In this document: positions 40,894 through 49,874 of the stretch, in pieces
Layout of the letters: every line of letters starts with the position of its first letter
How positions within the stretch are numbered: the first letter of the stretch is position 1
Notes under the pieces: model-generated
What the model saw: the letters and a program-made list of their open reading frames with translations, nothing else
Told to the model about the DNA's origin: nothing
Database searches by the model: none
Assembly: GCF_009831625.1 (NCBI RefSeq)
Contig: NZ_WUUS01000011.1
Location: forward strand, 62,001 to 126,000
Direction of reading: 5' to 3'
From: Halobaculum saliterrae
GTDB taxonomy: Archaea; Halobacteriota; Halobacteria; Halobacteriales; Haloferacaceae
Length of the DNA: 64,000 bases
Program-made: the position numbers and the translations under genes

Positions 40894-41526
40894 CTACTTC
40901 ACGAACTGCAGCAGGTCGTCCCGCTTCGCCTCCCGGAAGTGACCGCGCAGGGCCTCCTTCAGCGGCTCGATGGACCCCTTCTTGGCGGTGATCGGCGCGA
41001 TCGTTCCGCCCTCGCCGGACCACTGCTGCCACGGCGGGTACAGCCCCAGCCGCTCGCACAGCTCGTTCAGCCGCTCGTCGCGGTCGTCCACCTTGTCCAT
41101 CTTGTTCACCGCGACCACCGGCGCCACGTCCACGTCCTGCAGGAACTGGAACAGCTCCACGTCGTGGGGGATCTCGTCCTCATCGCTGTGGCGGTCGATG
41201 ATGTCGACCACGGCCTTCCCGTCGACGACGAGCACGCCCGCGACGATGGAGTCCGCGTTTTCCTCGACGTAGCGAACCACGTCCGTCTTGATCGCCTCGC
41301 GTTTGTCCTCCTCGACGCCGGACATGAACCCGAATCCGGGGAGGTCCGTGAACATGAACGACTGGGGCGCCCAGTCGAAGTGGTTCGGCTTTCGTGTGAC
41401 GCCCGGCTTCTTGCCCGTGGACACGTCGTGGCCGGTCAGCTCGCGCATCAGCGTCGACTTGCCGACGTTCGAGCGCCCGACGAGCACCACCTCGGCGTCC
41501 CGGTTCGGTCGCCCCTCGAAGGTCAT
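40894..41526 (-). CDS. engB: EngB/YihA-type GTP-binding protein
   Basis: The 210-residue TRAFAC GTPase has G1 '[19 protein letters not shown]', G3 '[10 protein letters not shown]' and G4 '[12 protein letters not shown]'. Bacterial EngB aids large-subunit ribosome assembly. The archaeal version is conserved, with an insertion typical of euryarchaea around '[15 protein letters not shown]'. A CCTTAACC TATA-like element about 27 bp before the ATG at 41526 supports leaderless translation from that start. Confidence 0.9.
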   Translation of the reverse strand: MTFEGRPNRDAEVVLVGRSNVGKSTLMRELTGHDVSTGKKPGVTRKPNHFDWAPQSFMFTDLPGFGFMSGVEEDKREAIKTDVVRYVEENADSIVAGVLVVDGKAVVDIIDRHSDEDEIPHDVELFQFLQDVDVAPVVAVNKMDKVDDRDERLNELCERLGLYPPWQQWSGEGGTIAPITAKKGSIEPLKEALRGHFREAKRDDLLQFVK

Positions 41527-41667
41527 GGCGTCGGCTTGGACGAGCGGCGGGTTAAGGGGCGCGGGTCGAGCGGCCGGGAGTCCGACAAGCGAGGGCCAGC
41601 GACTCGGTCGGGTCCGCCGGCGACCGCCGAGCGACGCGCCCAAGTCCCCGGCTTCCGAGCCACGGAC

Positions 41668-42411
41668 ATGGACAAACAGCCCCTCCGCGAGCGCGTCTGG
41701 GACGACTTGGAGGAGTCGGGCGAGGCTCGCTTTCCGTTTCCGCCGCACGGCCGCATCCCGAACTTCGCCGGGGCCGACGGGGCGTGCGACCGCCTGACCG
41801 ACACGCCGGAGTGGGAGTCGGCGGACGTCCTCAAGGCGAACCCCGACGCCCCCCAGCTCCCGGTTCGTCGCGCCGCCCTCCGCGCAGGCAAGACCGTCTA
41901 CATGGCCGTCCCTCGGCTTCGGGAGGAGGAGCCGTTCCTCCGGCTGGCGCCCGAGGAGGTGCCCGATATCGACGAGGCGACCACCGTCTCCGGCTCCTCG
42001 ACGCACGGCGTCCCCGTCGGCCCCGACGAGGTTCCACACGTCGACCTGATCGTCTCGGGAAGCGTCGCCGTCACCGAGGCCGGGGGGCGGGTCGGAAAGG
42101 GCGAGGGGTTCGCGGACCTGGAGTTCGCCGTGTTGTCGGAGTTGGGTGCCGTCGACGCCGGGACCGCGGTGGCGACGACCGTCCACGAGCGCCAGGTGGT
42201 CGACGACGAGGTGGCCCTCGACGCCCACGACGTGCCGCTGGACCTGATCTGTACCCCCGAACGGACGATCCGGCCCGGCAAGACCGACGACGGCGAGGGG
42301 GACCGTGGCGGCGACGCCGTCCCCGCGCGACCCGACGGCGTCGACTGGGACGCGCTTCCCGCCGAGAAGCTGGAGTCGATCCCGGTGTTGCGGCGGCTTC
42401 GACCGGAGTGA
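41668..42411 (+). CDS. 5-formyltetrahydrofolate cyclo-ligase-like (MTHFS domain) protein
   Basis: The 247 residues contain '[20 protein letters not shown]' at the start, '[16 protein letters not shown]' and the family block '[20 protein letters not shown]' followed by '[13 protein letters not shown]'. This matches the COG0212/MTHFS superfamily, as found in archaea without close similarity to the bacterial enzyme. Activity on folates is uncertain: some members are RNA-binding MTHFSD-like. Start ATG 41668 is divergent from engB. Confidence 0.82.
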   Translation: MDKQPLRERVWDDLEESGEARFPFPPHGRIPNFAGADGACDRLTDTPEWESADVLKANPDAPQLPVRRAALRAGKTVYMAVPRLREEEPFLRLAPEEVPDIDEATTVSGSSTHGVPVGPDEVPHVDLIVSGSVAVTEAGGRVGKGEGFADLEFAVLSELGAVDAGTAVATTVHERQVVDDEVALDAHDVPLDLICTPERTIRPGKTDDGEGDRGGDAVPARPDGVDWDALPAEKLESIPVLRRLRPE

Positions 42412-42529
42412 ACGGCGTATCAGCGGTGTTCGACACGCCGGAGCGAAGGGGCAGGTAGCGCCGCCGAGGCGACGGTCGACGGCGAGCCGACCCCGGTGCG
42501 TATAACTGTCCGGTCTGTGAGTTTCGCCC

Positions 42530-43858
42530 GTGCGACTGCTTCAGGTGATGGTGCCGGCGGGCAAGCGGGAGACGGTCCTCGCGGTGCTCGACGAGGAGGG
42601 GATCGACTACGTGCTCTCCGACGAGACGAGCGGCCGCGAGTACACGGCGGTCGTCTCGTTCCCGCTGCCGACGGAGGCCGTCGAGCCCGTCCTCGCGGAA
42701 CTCCGCGAAGCAGGTCTCGAACGCGACGCGTACACGGTGGTCCTCGACGCCGAGACGGTGATCTCCCGGCGCTTCGAGGAGCTGGAGGAGCGGTACGCCG
42801 AGGACGAGGACGGCAACGGCGACCGGATCGCCCGCGAGGAGTTGGAGGCGCGGGCGATCGACATGTCGCCGCGACTGGGCGCGTTCGTGACGATGACGGT
42901 CATCAGCGCCGTCGTCGCGACGGCGGGGCTGCTGCTCGACTCGGCGGCGGTCGTCGTCGGCTCGATGGTGATCGCGCCCCTCATCGGCCCGGCGATGGCC
43001 GCCAGCGTCGGCACCGTCGTCGACGACGACGAACTGTTCGCCCGGGGAGTGAAACTCCAGACCCTCGGGGCCGTCCTCGCGGTGGCGAGCGCGGCCGTGT
43101 TCGCGGCGATACTTCGATACGGGCGGGTCGTCCCCTTCGGCGTCGAGGAGGTGTTCTCGATCGCGGAGGTCCGGGAACGACTCGCACCCGACGTGCTCTC
43201 GCTGCCGATCGCGTTGGGGTCGGGCGTCGCCGGCGCGCTGTCGCTGTCGTCGGGCGTCTCGACCGCGCTCGTCGGCGTCATGATCGCGGCGGCCCTGGTC
43301 CCGCCGACGGCCGTCGTCGGCATCGGCATCGCGTGGGGGCGTCCGGGGACCGTCGCGGGCGCGGCGCTGCTGGTCGTCGTCAACTTCGTGGCGATCAACT
43401 TCGCCGCGCTGGCGACGCTGTGGTACAAAGGGTACCGCCCGGAGTCGTTCTGGCGCCTCGACGAGGCGCGCGCGACGACGATCCGGCGGGTCGGGGTGTT
43501 GGGCGTCGCCATCCTGCTCTCGACGGCCGTACTGGGAGGGGTGACGATCGCCTCCTACGAGAGCGCGCAGTTCGAAACGGCCGCTCAGGAGGAGGCGAAC
43601 GCCCTCCTCGAGGGCGACGCGCGCGTCCTCGACGTGGCGGTGACGTACGGCGGGTTCCCCTTCCGACAGCCGACCGCCGTGACGGTGACGGTCGGCCACC
43701 CGCCGGGGGCCCCGCCGCCACAGATCGGCGACGCGCTCGCGACACGCCTGGCGGACGAGACCACTGCGCCGTTCGGGATCGGCGAGGGCGCGACCGTCGA
43801 GGTGTCGGTTCGGTACATCCCCGTCGAGGAGTCCCACGCCGGCGAGGATCCGGCGTGA
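42530..43858 (+). CDS. DUF389 / TIGR00341-type membrane protein
   Basis: The 442 residues have an N-terminal ACT-like soluble domain (about residues 1-85, '[20 protein letters not shown]'), then six or so helices with the family marks '[20 protein letters not shown]' and '[15 protein letters not shown]', and a C-terminal extramembrane domain after about residue 340. Function of DUF389 proteins is unknown; transport has been proposed. A GTG start at 42530 follows a TATA-like GTATAAC about 30 bp upstream. Confidence 0.88.
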   Translation: MRLLQVMVPAGKRETVLAVLDEEGIDYVLSDETSGREYTAVVSFPLPTEAVEPVLAELREAGLERDAYTVVLDAETVISRRFEELEERYAEDEDGNGDRIAREELEARAIDMSPRLGAFVTMTVISAVVATAGLLLDSAAVVVGSMVIAPLIGPAMAASVGTVVDDDELFARGVKLQTLGAVLAVASAAVFAAILRYGRVVPFGVEEVFSIAEVRERLAPDVLSLPIALGSGVAGALSLSSGVSTALVGVMIAAALVPPTAVVGIGIAWGRPGTVAGAALLVVVNFVAINFAALATLWYKGYRPESFWRLDEARATTIRRVGVLGVAILLSTAVLGGVTIASYESAQFETAAQEEANALLEGDARVLDVAVTYGGFPFRQPTAVTVTVGHPPGAPPPQIGDALATRLADETTAPFGIGEGATVEVSVRYIPVEESHAGEDPA

Positions 43859-43917
43859 CACAAACGGGCATTTGTGTGTAAGATAGCTTAACGGTCGTCG
43901 CGGGCGTCGGTACACGC

Positions 43918-44652
43918 GTGAACCGAACAAGGACCCTTCCAGCGCTGCTCGTCGCGGCCATGCTCGTGCTCGCGGGCTGCGCCGGGACGACCGGATCGAG
44001 CGCCACCGACGCGGCCGCGACGGGCGCGAACGCGACGGACGTGAACAGCATCACCGCCGACGGCACCGCGACCGTGAGCGCCTCGCCCGACCTCGCGGAG
44101 ATCACCGTCGCCGTCGAGTCGACCGCCGACAACGCCAGCGCGGCCCGCTCGCAGGTCGCCGCCGACATCGAACGGCTCCGCGAGGCGCTGACCGACGCCG
44201 GCTACGAGGTGCGCACGGTCGACTTCCGGCTGTCGCCCGAGTACGACCACTCCCGCGACGAGCGCGAGCTCGTCGGCTACCGCGCGTACCACGCGCTCGC
44301 GTTCGAGACGAGCCCCGACGACGCCGGCAGCGCCGTCGACCTCGCCGTCGACAACGGCGCGACCGCCGTGCAGGACGTCCGCTTCACGCTGAGCGACGAA
44401 CGCCGCGCCGAGCTCCGCGAGGAGGCGCTCGCGGCCGCCGTGGGCGACGCCCGCGCGACCGCGGAGACGACCGCCGGTGCCGCCGACCGCTCGGTCGGAA
44501 CCGAGCTGTCGATGCGGGTCGGCTCGTCGGCCGTCTCGCCGTACGACTCGCGAGTCGTCTACGAGACCGCCGACGCCGGCGCCTCCACGTCGTTCGATCC
44601 CGGGCCGGTGACGGTGTCGGCCTCGGTGACGGTGACCTACGAGTTGGAGTAG
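43918..44652 (+). CDS. SIMPL/DUF541 lipoprotein
   Basis: The 244-residue exported protein has a signal peptide with the lipobox 'AAMLVLAGCAGT' (Cys near residue 21) and a Thr/Ala linker, then the SIMPL domain 'ADGTATVSASPDLAEITVAV' to the end. Members (such as YggE) form oligomeric rings and relate to oxidative stress in bacteria; the haloarchaeal role is unknown. It starts with GTG; a GCTTAAC TATA about 30 bp upstream implies a leaderless mRNA. Confidence 0.88.
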   Translation: MNRTRTLPALLVAAMLVLAGCAGTTGSSATDAAATGANATDVNSITADGTATVSASPDLAEITVAVESTADNASAARSQVAADIERLREALTDAGYEVRTVDFRLSPEYDHSRDERELVGYRAYHALAFETSPDDAGSAVDLAVDNGATAVQDVRFTLSDERRAELREEALAAAVGDARATAETTAGAADRSVGTELSMRVGSSAVSPYDSRVVYETADAGASTSFDPGPVTVSASVTVTYELE

Positions 44653-44732
44653 CGCGACCGGAAACGGGGATCCCGGACGGTCGTGTCCGCCGGGGCGGAA
44701 CCGCCAAGTGATCGTCTCGCCGACATCGATCC

Positions 44733-45131
44733 GTGAGCGACTCCGAGCGCCTCGTCACCGGCACGATGTTGGGGCTGTTCCTCGCGTTCGGCGTGGACAC
44801 GATCCTGATCGTCGCCGTGCTGTGGTACGTCGGCTCGATCCCCGGCCCGACGGCCGGCCGGATCTCGGTCGCGGTCCTGTCGGCGTTCCTGCTGTGGATC
44901 GCTGTCCGATGGAATCGCCTGCGCCGGACACGCGGGACCGACGCCACCGAGAACGCCGGGACAGACACCGACGCCGAGGACGACCCCGTCGAGCGCCTGA
45001 AGCGCCGCTACGCCGAGGGCGAGGTGTCCGACGAGGAGTTCGAGCGCCGGCTCGACCGACTGCTCGACGCCGACAGCCGACTCGACGCGGACGCGACCGG
45101 GACGGCGACCCGTGAGCGCGAGCCGGAGTGA
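44733..45131 (+). CDS. Two-helix membrane protein with C-terminal SHOCT domain
   Basis: The 132 residues have two hydrophobic helices (about residues 9-33 and 41-60), a charged linker and the short C-terminal SHOCT motif 'PVERLKRRYAEGEVSDEEFE'. SHOCT motifs often mediate oligomerisation, and such genes are numerous in haloarchaea. The GTG at 44733 is preferred because it gives the intact first helix. No specific role is known. Confidence 0.8.
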   Translation: MSDSERLVTGTMLGLFLAFGVDTILIVAVLWYVGSIPGPTAGRISVAVLSAFLLWIAVRWNRLRRTRGTDATENAGTDTDAEDDPVERLKRRYAEGEVSDEEFERRLDRLLDADSRLDADATGTATREREPE

Positions 45132-45165
45132 CGGGGGCCGTGTGGCGTGACGGGGGCCGTGTGGC
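45128..45165. repeat. Two perfect tandem 19-bp repeats at the SHOCT gene end
   Basis: Unit GTGACGGGGGCCGTGTGGC, twice in tandem, with the SHOCT stop codon inside the first copy. It looks like a recent duplication between convergent genes. Confidence 0.9.
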
Positions 45166-45184
45166 TTCGGTGTCGCCGCGCGGC

Positions 45185-46153
45185 TCAGTTCTCGCCGCGC
45201 GAGGGCAGGTCCGGCTCGAATCCGACCGCCTCGACGGCCATGTCGAGGACGGCGTCGACGTTGTCGTTCTCGGTAACGCTCATGTACGCGTCCGCCTCCA
45301 CGTCCCTCGACCGGTCGCTTTTGTTGCAGACGACGAGCACCGGCGCGTCGAACCGCTCCTCGACCTCCGCGAGCAGTTCCAGTTGCGACTCCAGGGGGTA
45401 GCCGCAGTCCCCGGAGGCGTCGACGACGAAGAGGACGGCGTCCGCGAGGTGGGTGAGCGCGGAAACGGCCTGCCGCTCGATGCCGTTGCGGTCCTCCTCC
45501 GGGCGGTCGAGCAGGCCGGGGGTGTCGATGATCTGATAGCGGATGCGGTCGCGCTCGAAGTGGCCGATCTGGACGGCCTTCGTCGTGAACGGGTAGGAGG
45601 CGATCTCGTTGGACGCGCGGGTGACGTGGTTGACGAACGACGACTTGCCGACGTTGGGGTAGCCGGCGACGACGATCGCGGGCTCGTCGGGGCGGATGTC
45701 CGGCAGCGTCTTGAGCGCGTCGCGGGCCTCCCCCACGGTGAGGAGGTCGTCCTCGATCTCCTCGACGATGTCGGCCATGCGGGCGAACGCCTGCTTGCGG
45801 TGCTTGCGGGCGGTCTCGACGCCCGACTTGCGCATCTTCGCCTGATACTCCGAGCGGAGCTCGTCGATCCGCCGGGAGGCCCAGTTGACCTCCGAGAGCG
45901 CCTGCCGAAGTTCGTCGACGTTCACGACCGCGTCGGCGAGCTCGTAGTAGAACGGCTCGACCTCGAACTCGAAGTCGGGCCAGGAGGTGGAGACGTTGGC
46001 GAGGTTGTCCGAGAGGATGTTCGCGGCGGTGATCAGCATCGACTCCTGGGCGTCCCAGCCGTCCTTGGCGCGGCCGGTCCGGGACGCGCGGGAGAACGCC
46101 TTGTCGAGGAGTTCCTCCGCGCGGGGGGTGGTGGGGAGGTCTTCGAATGTCAT
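45185..46153 (-). CDS. NOG1-family GTPase
   Basis: The 322-residue GTPase of the Obg/NOG1 superfamily, linked to 50S/60S ribosome assembly. The N-terminal helical domain (about residues 1-155, '[20 protein letters not shown]') precedes the G domain with G1 '[17 protein letters not shown]', G3 '[20 protein letters not shown]' and G4 '[11 protein letters not shown]'. ATG 46153 with a CTTATAC element 31-37 bp upstream fits a near-leaderless mRNA; upstream in-frame residues belong to the promoter region. Confidence 0.92.
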   Translation of the reverse strand: MTFEDLPTTPRAEELLDKAFSRASRTGRAKDGWDAQESMLITAANILSDNLANVSTSWPDFEFEVEPFYYELADAVVNVDELRQALSEVNWASRRIDELRSEYQAKMRKSGVETARKHRKQAFARMADIVEEIEDDLLTVGEARDALKTLPDIRPDEPAIVVAGYPNVGKSSFVNHVTRASNEIASYPFTTKAVQIGHFERDRIRYQIIDTPGLLDRPEEDRNGIERQAVSALTHLADAVLFVVDASGDCGYPLESQLELLAEVEERFDAPVLVVCNKSDRSRDVEADAYMSVTENDNVDAVLDMAVEAVGFEPDLPSRGEN

Positions 46154-46466
46154 AGTCAGTTGTCGGGAGTTGACGACGACGGCGTATAAGCCCGTTCGTT
46201 CGGGTTTCGCACGCTCTCGGGTGTGTTCGCCGGAGGCACGGTTGCGGTCGGACGGGACGACGTGGCGGCGCGACGGCCGAGCGCGACGCGGAGATCGCGA
46301 GCGTGCCCGCGGGCGACCGGCCGCGACCGGGGGCGGTTCCACCGGAAACGACGCCCGCATGGAGCGGTTGAAACAGAGAGACACGCACGTGAAGCCGCCA
46401 TCGTCGGAACAGCACCTTTATCAGTCGCACGCGGCGAAGTTCCAACGAGATTACTCTCGGAGGCCC
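46154..46466. promoter_or_regulatory. Divergent intergenic region NOG1 / aIF2-gamma
   Basis: 313 bp with no gene I can support. On the minus strand CTTATAC (46184-46190) serves NOG1. On the plus strand CTTTATCA (46416-46423) lies about 45 bp before the aIF2-gamma ATG, and a GGAGG string (46459-46463) sits 3 bp before the ATG, so that transcript has a leader. The middle 200 bp is GC-rich with no clear structure. Confidence 0.5.
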
Positions 46467-47696
46467 ATGGTGACGGAGCAAACACAACCGGAGGTGAACA
46501 TCGGACTCGTCGGTCACGTCGACCACGGAAAGACGACGCTAGTGCAAGCGTTGTCGGGCGACTGGACCGACCAGCACAGCGAGGAGATGAAGCGCGGGAT
46601 CTCCATCCGTCTGGGCTACGCCGACGCGACGCTGCGTCGGTGCCCGGACTGTGCCGAGCCCGAGTGTTACACCGTCGAGGAGACGTGCCCGGAGCACGGC
46701 GTCGACACCGAGACCCTGCGGACGGTCTCGTTCGTCGACGCCCCGGGCCACGAGACGCTGATGGCGACGATGCTCTCCGGAGCCTCGATCATGGACGGCG
46801 CGGTGCTCGTCGTGAGCGCCACCGAGGACGTCCCGCAGGCGCAGACGGAGGAGCACCTGATGGCGTTGGACATCATCGGCATCGAGAACATCGTCATCGC
46901 CCAGAACAAGATCGACCTCGTCGACGACGAGCGCGCCCGGGAGAACTACGAGCAGATCCGGGAGTTCGTCGAGGGCACCGTCGCCGAGGACGCGCCGATC
47001 GTGCCCGTCAGCGCCCAACAGGAGGTCAACGTCGACCTCGTCATTCAGGCGCTGGAGGACCGGATCCCGACGCCCGATCGCGACGAGACGCTTCCGGCGA
47101 GGATGTACACCGCGCGGTCGTTCGACATCAACCGCCCCGGGACGAAGGCGAAGGACCTGCTGGGCGGCGTCATCGGCGGGTCGCTCGCACAGGGCACGCT
47201 CACCGAGGGCGACGAGATCGAACTCCGCCCCGGCCGCGAGGTCGAGGAGGGCGGCTCCTCGGAGTACCACTCGATCGAGACCTCCGTGCGCTCGCTGCAG
47301 GCGGGCGGTCACCCGCAGGACGAGGTCGGACCGGGCGGCCTGCTCGGCGTCGGCACGGGGCTGGACCCCAGCCTGACGAAGGGCGACGCGCTCGCGGGGC
47401 AGGTCGCCGGCGAGCCCGGCACGCTGCCGCCGACTCGGAACGGGTTCGAGATGGAGGTCGAACTGCTCGACCGCGTCGTCGGCGAGGGCGAGGTCGAGGA
47501 GATCTCCACCGGCGAGCCGCTGATGCTCACCGTCGGCACCGCGACCACGGTCGGCGCGGTGACGAGCGCCCGGACGGGCGAGTGCGAGGTCAACCTCAAG
47601 CGTCCCGTCTGCGCCGAGGAGGGCGCGAAGATCGCGATCAACCGCCGGATGGGCGCCCGCTGGCGCCTCATCGGCGTCGGAACCCTCACGGAGTAA
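46467..47696 (+). CDS. eif2g: Translation initiation factor aIF2 subunit gamma
   Basis: aIF2-gamma carries Met-tRNAi to the small ribosomal subunit. The 409-residue EF-Tu-like GTPase has G1 '[19 protein letters not shown]', the zinc knuckle Cys residues in '[20 protein letters not shown]', G3 '[15 protein letters not shown]', G4 '[15 protein letters not shown]' and two beta-barrel domains after about residue 205. ATG 46467 was chosen; a GTG directly after it is an alternative. It heads a plus-strand block of translation and transcription genes. Confidence 0.95.
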   Translation: MVTEQTQPEVNIGLVGHVDHGKTTLVQALSGDWTDQHSEEMKRGISIRLGYADATLRRCPDCAEPECYTVEETCPEHGVDTETLRTVSFVDAPGHETLMATMLSGASIMDGAVLVVSATEDVPQAQTEEHLMALDIIGIENIVIAQNKIDLVDDERARENYEQIREFVEGTVAEDAPIVPVSAQQEVNVDLVIQALEDRIPTPDRDETLPARMYTARSFDINRPGTKAKDLLGGVIGGSLAQGTLTEGDEIELRPGREVEEGGSSEYHSIETSVRSLQAGGHPQDEVGPGGLLGVGTGLDPSLTKGDALAGQVAGEPGTLPPTRNGFEMEVELLDRVVGEGEVEEISTGEPLMLTVGTATTVGAVTSARTGECEVNLKRPVCAEEGAKIAINRRMGARWRLIGVGTLTE

Positions 47697-47710
47697 CGGG
47701 GCCGGTGACG

Positions 47711-48115
47711 ATGGTCGTCCTCGACACGAACGCGCTCATGATGCCGGTCGAGTGCGGCGTTCGCGTGTTCGAGGAGCTCGACCGACTGGTCGACGACCCC
47801 GACCTCGTCACCCCCCAGGCGGTCGTCGCCGAGCTGGAGAAGCTCGCGACGGGCGCCGGCGAGGAGGCCGCCGCCGCGTCGGTCGGCCGCGACCTCGCCG
47901 AGCGGTGTCGGATCGCCGAAACGGCGGAGCAGTACGCCGACGACGCGGTCGTCGAACTCGCGGCGGGCGGCGCCGGTCACGGCGCCGACGCCGACACGGG
48001 CTTCGACGGCTACGTCGTCACGAACGACCGCCCCCTGCGCGAGCGCCTCCTCGCTCGGGGCGTACGCGTAATCGGTTTAAGGGGCGCGAACACACTCGCG
48101 ATAACAGAACCATAG
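47711..48115 (+). CDS. PIN-domain protein (Fcf1/VapC9-like)
   Basis: The 134-residue PIN nuclease has an acidic site from 'VVLDTNALMMPVECGVRVFE', a middle 'AVVAELEKLA' and 'FDGYVVTNDRPLRERLLARG'. In archaea a PIN gene commonly sits between aIF2-gamma and rpo7 and resembles eukaryotic Fcf1/Utp24 of rRNA processing, not a toxin; no antitoxin gene is adjacent. It starts 14 bp after aIF2-gamma. The rpo7 TATA lies inside its 3' end. Confidence 0.88.
   Translation: MVVLDTNALMMPVECGVRVFEELDRLVDDPDLVTPQAVVAELEKLATGAGEEAAAASVGRDLAERCRIAETAEQYADDAVVELAAGGAGHGADADTGFDGYVVTNDRPLRERLLARGVRVIGLRGANTLAITEP
48076..48080 (+). promoter_or_regulatory. Internal TATA for rpo7 within the PIN gene
   Basis: GGTTTAAGG, centred about 39 bp before the rpo7 ATG at 48117. 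It would give a short leader of about 13 nt, an internal promoter that lets rpo7-spt4 be expressed separately. Confidence 0.4.
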
Positions 48116-48116
48116 C

Positions 48117-48695
48117 ATGTACAAACGGGTACGACTCAAGGACACGGTCGAGGTCCCGCCGGAGCATCTGGCGGACGTGAGCCGCGACCGCGTCCGCAAG
48201 CTCTTGCAGGACAAGTTGGAGGGACGCATGGACGAGGACGTGGGCAGCGTTGTCAGCGTCGTCGAGGTCCACGACATCGGCGACGGCGCCGTCCTCCCGA
48301 ACAGACCGGGCGTCTACTACAAGGCGGAGTTCGACGCCGTGACCTTCGATCCGGACATGCAGGAGGTCGTCGACGGGAACGTCGTGGAGGTCGTCGAGTT
48401 CGGCGCCTTCGTCGGCATCGGCCCCGTCGACGGGCTGCTGCACGTCTCGCAGATCTCCGACGAGTACCTCGCGTACGACGGCGAGAACCAACAGCTCGCC
48501 TCGACGGAGTCCGACCGGACGCTCGGCGTCGACGACCCCGTCCGGGTGCGCGTCGTCACGAAGTCGATCGACGAGCGCAACCCGCGCGACTCGAAGATCG
48601 GCCTCACCGCCAAACAGCCCGGACTCGGCAAACACGAGTGGCTGGAGGCGGACGTTCGACGCCGCGCCGAGGGGGCGCCCGCGGAGGGTAACTGA
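48117..48695 (+). CDS. rpo7: RNA polymerase subunit Rpo7 (RpoE1)
   Basis: Rpo7 pairs with Rpo4 to form the polymerase stalk. The 192 residues have the N-terminal RNP-like domain 'YKRVRLKDTVEVPPEHLADV' to 'GVYYKAEFDAVTFDPDMQEV', and a C-terminal S1/OB domain 'EVVEFGAFVGIGPVDGLLHV' onward. Length is normal for archaea. The stop codon shares its final A with the spt4 start (TGATG). Confidence 0.95.
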   Translation: MYKRVRLKDTVEVPPEHLADVSRDRVRKLLQDKLEGRMDEDVGSVVSVVEVHDIGDGAVLPNRPGVYYKAEFDAVTFDPDMQEVVDGNVVEVVEFGAFVGIGPVDGLLHVSQISDEYLAYDGENQQLASTESDRTLGVDDPVRVRVVTKSIDERNPRDSKIGLTAKQPGLGKHEWLEADVRRRAEGAPAEGN

Positions 48696-48892
48696 TGGCG
48701 GAGGACCGCCTCGCCTGTCGCGAGTGCCACTTCGTCAACGGCCCCGACGCCCAGACGTGCGAGAACTGCGGCTCCTCCTCGCTGACGGAGGACTGGGCCG
48801 GCTACGTCATCATCACGCATCCCGAGGACTCGGAGATCGCCCCGGAGATGAACGTGAGCGAGCCGGGCAGCTACGCGCTGAAGGTCCGGTGA
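48695..48892 (+). CDS. spt4: Transcription elongation factor Spt4 (RpoE2)
   Basis: The 65-residue zinc protein binds Spt5 and closes the polymerase clamp for processivity. Two Cys pairs, 'CRECHF' and 'CENCGS', and 'DWAGYVIITHPEDSEIA' are diagnostic. It is translationally coupled to rpo7 by a one-base overlap. The spt5 gene is not in the window. Confidence 0.95.
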   Translation: MAEDRLACRECHFVNGPDAQTCENCGSSSLTEDWAGYVIITHPEDSEIAPEMNVSEPGSYALKVR

Positions 48893-48917
48893 CCGCGCGG
48901 ATCCGCCGCCGAATCGG

Positions 48918-49457
48918 ATGACGCTCCTCACGCTCCCCGACGACCTCCGCGGCGCGTTCAAGGAGCCCATGGGCCCCGTCTACACCGACGCCGAGCGGCT
49001 GCTGGCGGACGCGGGCGACCCGATCGTCGCCGTCGGCGACGTCGTCACCTACCACCTCCGCGTCGCCGGGCGCGATCCCGACGTGGCCGTGATCGACGGG
49101 AAGACGAAGCGGGAGGCCGTCGGCGAGGAGATCGCCGCCGTCCTCGACGGGGAGAACCGCCGGATCGAGGTCGACAACGAGCCGGCGACGCTGTCGACGG
49201 CGATGCTCGGCGCGCTGGTCGAGGCGCTCGCGAGCGACGATCCGGTCGTGATCCACGTGACGGGCGAGGAGGACCTCGCGACCGTCCCCGCGCTCGTCGC
49301 GGCCCCCGAGGGCGCGAGCGTCGTCTACGGCCAGCCCGACGAGGGGATGGTGCTCGTGGACGTGACCGCGGAATCGAGACGGGAGGCCCGGGACCTGCTC
49401 GGACGGCTCGACGGCGACACCGCGGCGGCGCTTTCGGCGCTCGACGGCGACGGGTAG
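48918..49457 (+). CDS. GTP-dependent dephospho-CoA kinase (DUF359)
   Basis: Catalyses the final step of coenzyme A synthesis in archaea, using GTP. The 179-residue DUF359 protein shows 'PIVAVGDVVTYHLRVAG', 'VAVIDGKTKREAVGEEI', 'TLSTAMLGALVEAL' and 'VIHVTGEEDLATVPALVAAP' with 'VVYGQPDEGMVLVDVT', the conserved blocks containing the acidic active-site residues. Start ATG 48918, 25 bp after spt4, so in the same operon. Confidence 0.92.
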   Translation: MTLLTLPDDLRGAFKEPMGPVYTDAERLLADAGDPIVAVGDVVTYHLRVAGRDPDVAVIDGKTKREAVGEEIAAVLDGENRRIEVDNEPATLSTAMLGALVEALASDDPVVIHVTGEEDLATVPALVAAPEGASVVYGQPDEGMVLVDVTAESRREARDLLGRLDGDTAAALSALDGDG

Positions 49458-49559
49458 CCGGTCGCACGCGTCGGCGATCCCCTCGCGGCCGCTGAATCGG
49501 GGTACAGGCCCTTCGAAATCCTTTTCCGCCTCTCGGGCGCAGTCACTGACAACTGAACC

Positions 49560-49868
49560 ATGGACATCGACATCATCTCCGAGAAGGAGAACCCCATGCT
49601 CCACCGGACGGACGTCCGGTTCGAGGTGCAGCACGACGAAGCAACCCCCGCCCGGCTGCAGGTCCGGGACTCGCTGGCCGCCAAACTCGACAAGGGATCC
49701 GACGAGGTCGTCATCCAGGATCTGGACACGAAGTTCGGCATGCGCAAGACGGTCGGCTACGCGAAGGTGTACGAGACGGCCGAGCACGCCGCCGACGTGG
49801 AGCAGGACTACGTCCTCGAGCGGAACGCCATCGCCGGCGACGAGGACGCCGAGGCAGAGGAAGCCTGA
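49560..49868 (+). CDS. rps24e: Small-subunit ribosomal protein eS24
   Basis: The 102 residues begin 'MDIDIISEKENPMLHRTDVR' and contain 'VVIQDLDTKFGMRKTVGYAK' and 'VYETAEHAADVEQDYVLERN', diagnostic for eS24. The tail is acidic, as often in halophiles. Its promoter region (49458-49559) has T-rich CTTTTCC about 35 bp upstream. It ends 6 bp before kae1-bud32; an eS31/S27ae gene, often found between them, is absent here. Confidence 0.95.
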   Translation: MDIDIISEKENPMLHRTDVRFEVQHDEATPARLQVRDSLAAKLDKGSDEVVIQDLDTKFGMRKTVGYAKVYETAEHAADVEQDYVLERNAIAGDEDAEAEEA

Positions 49869-49874
49869 CGCCGG

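Noticed and set aside
46156-46485. 109-codon minus-strand open frame in the NOG1/aIF2-gamma divergent region
   Set aside because: It covers the promoters of both flanking genes and has no coding signature beyond absence of stops.
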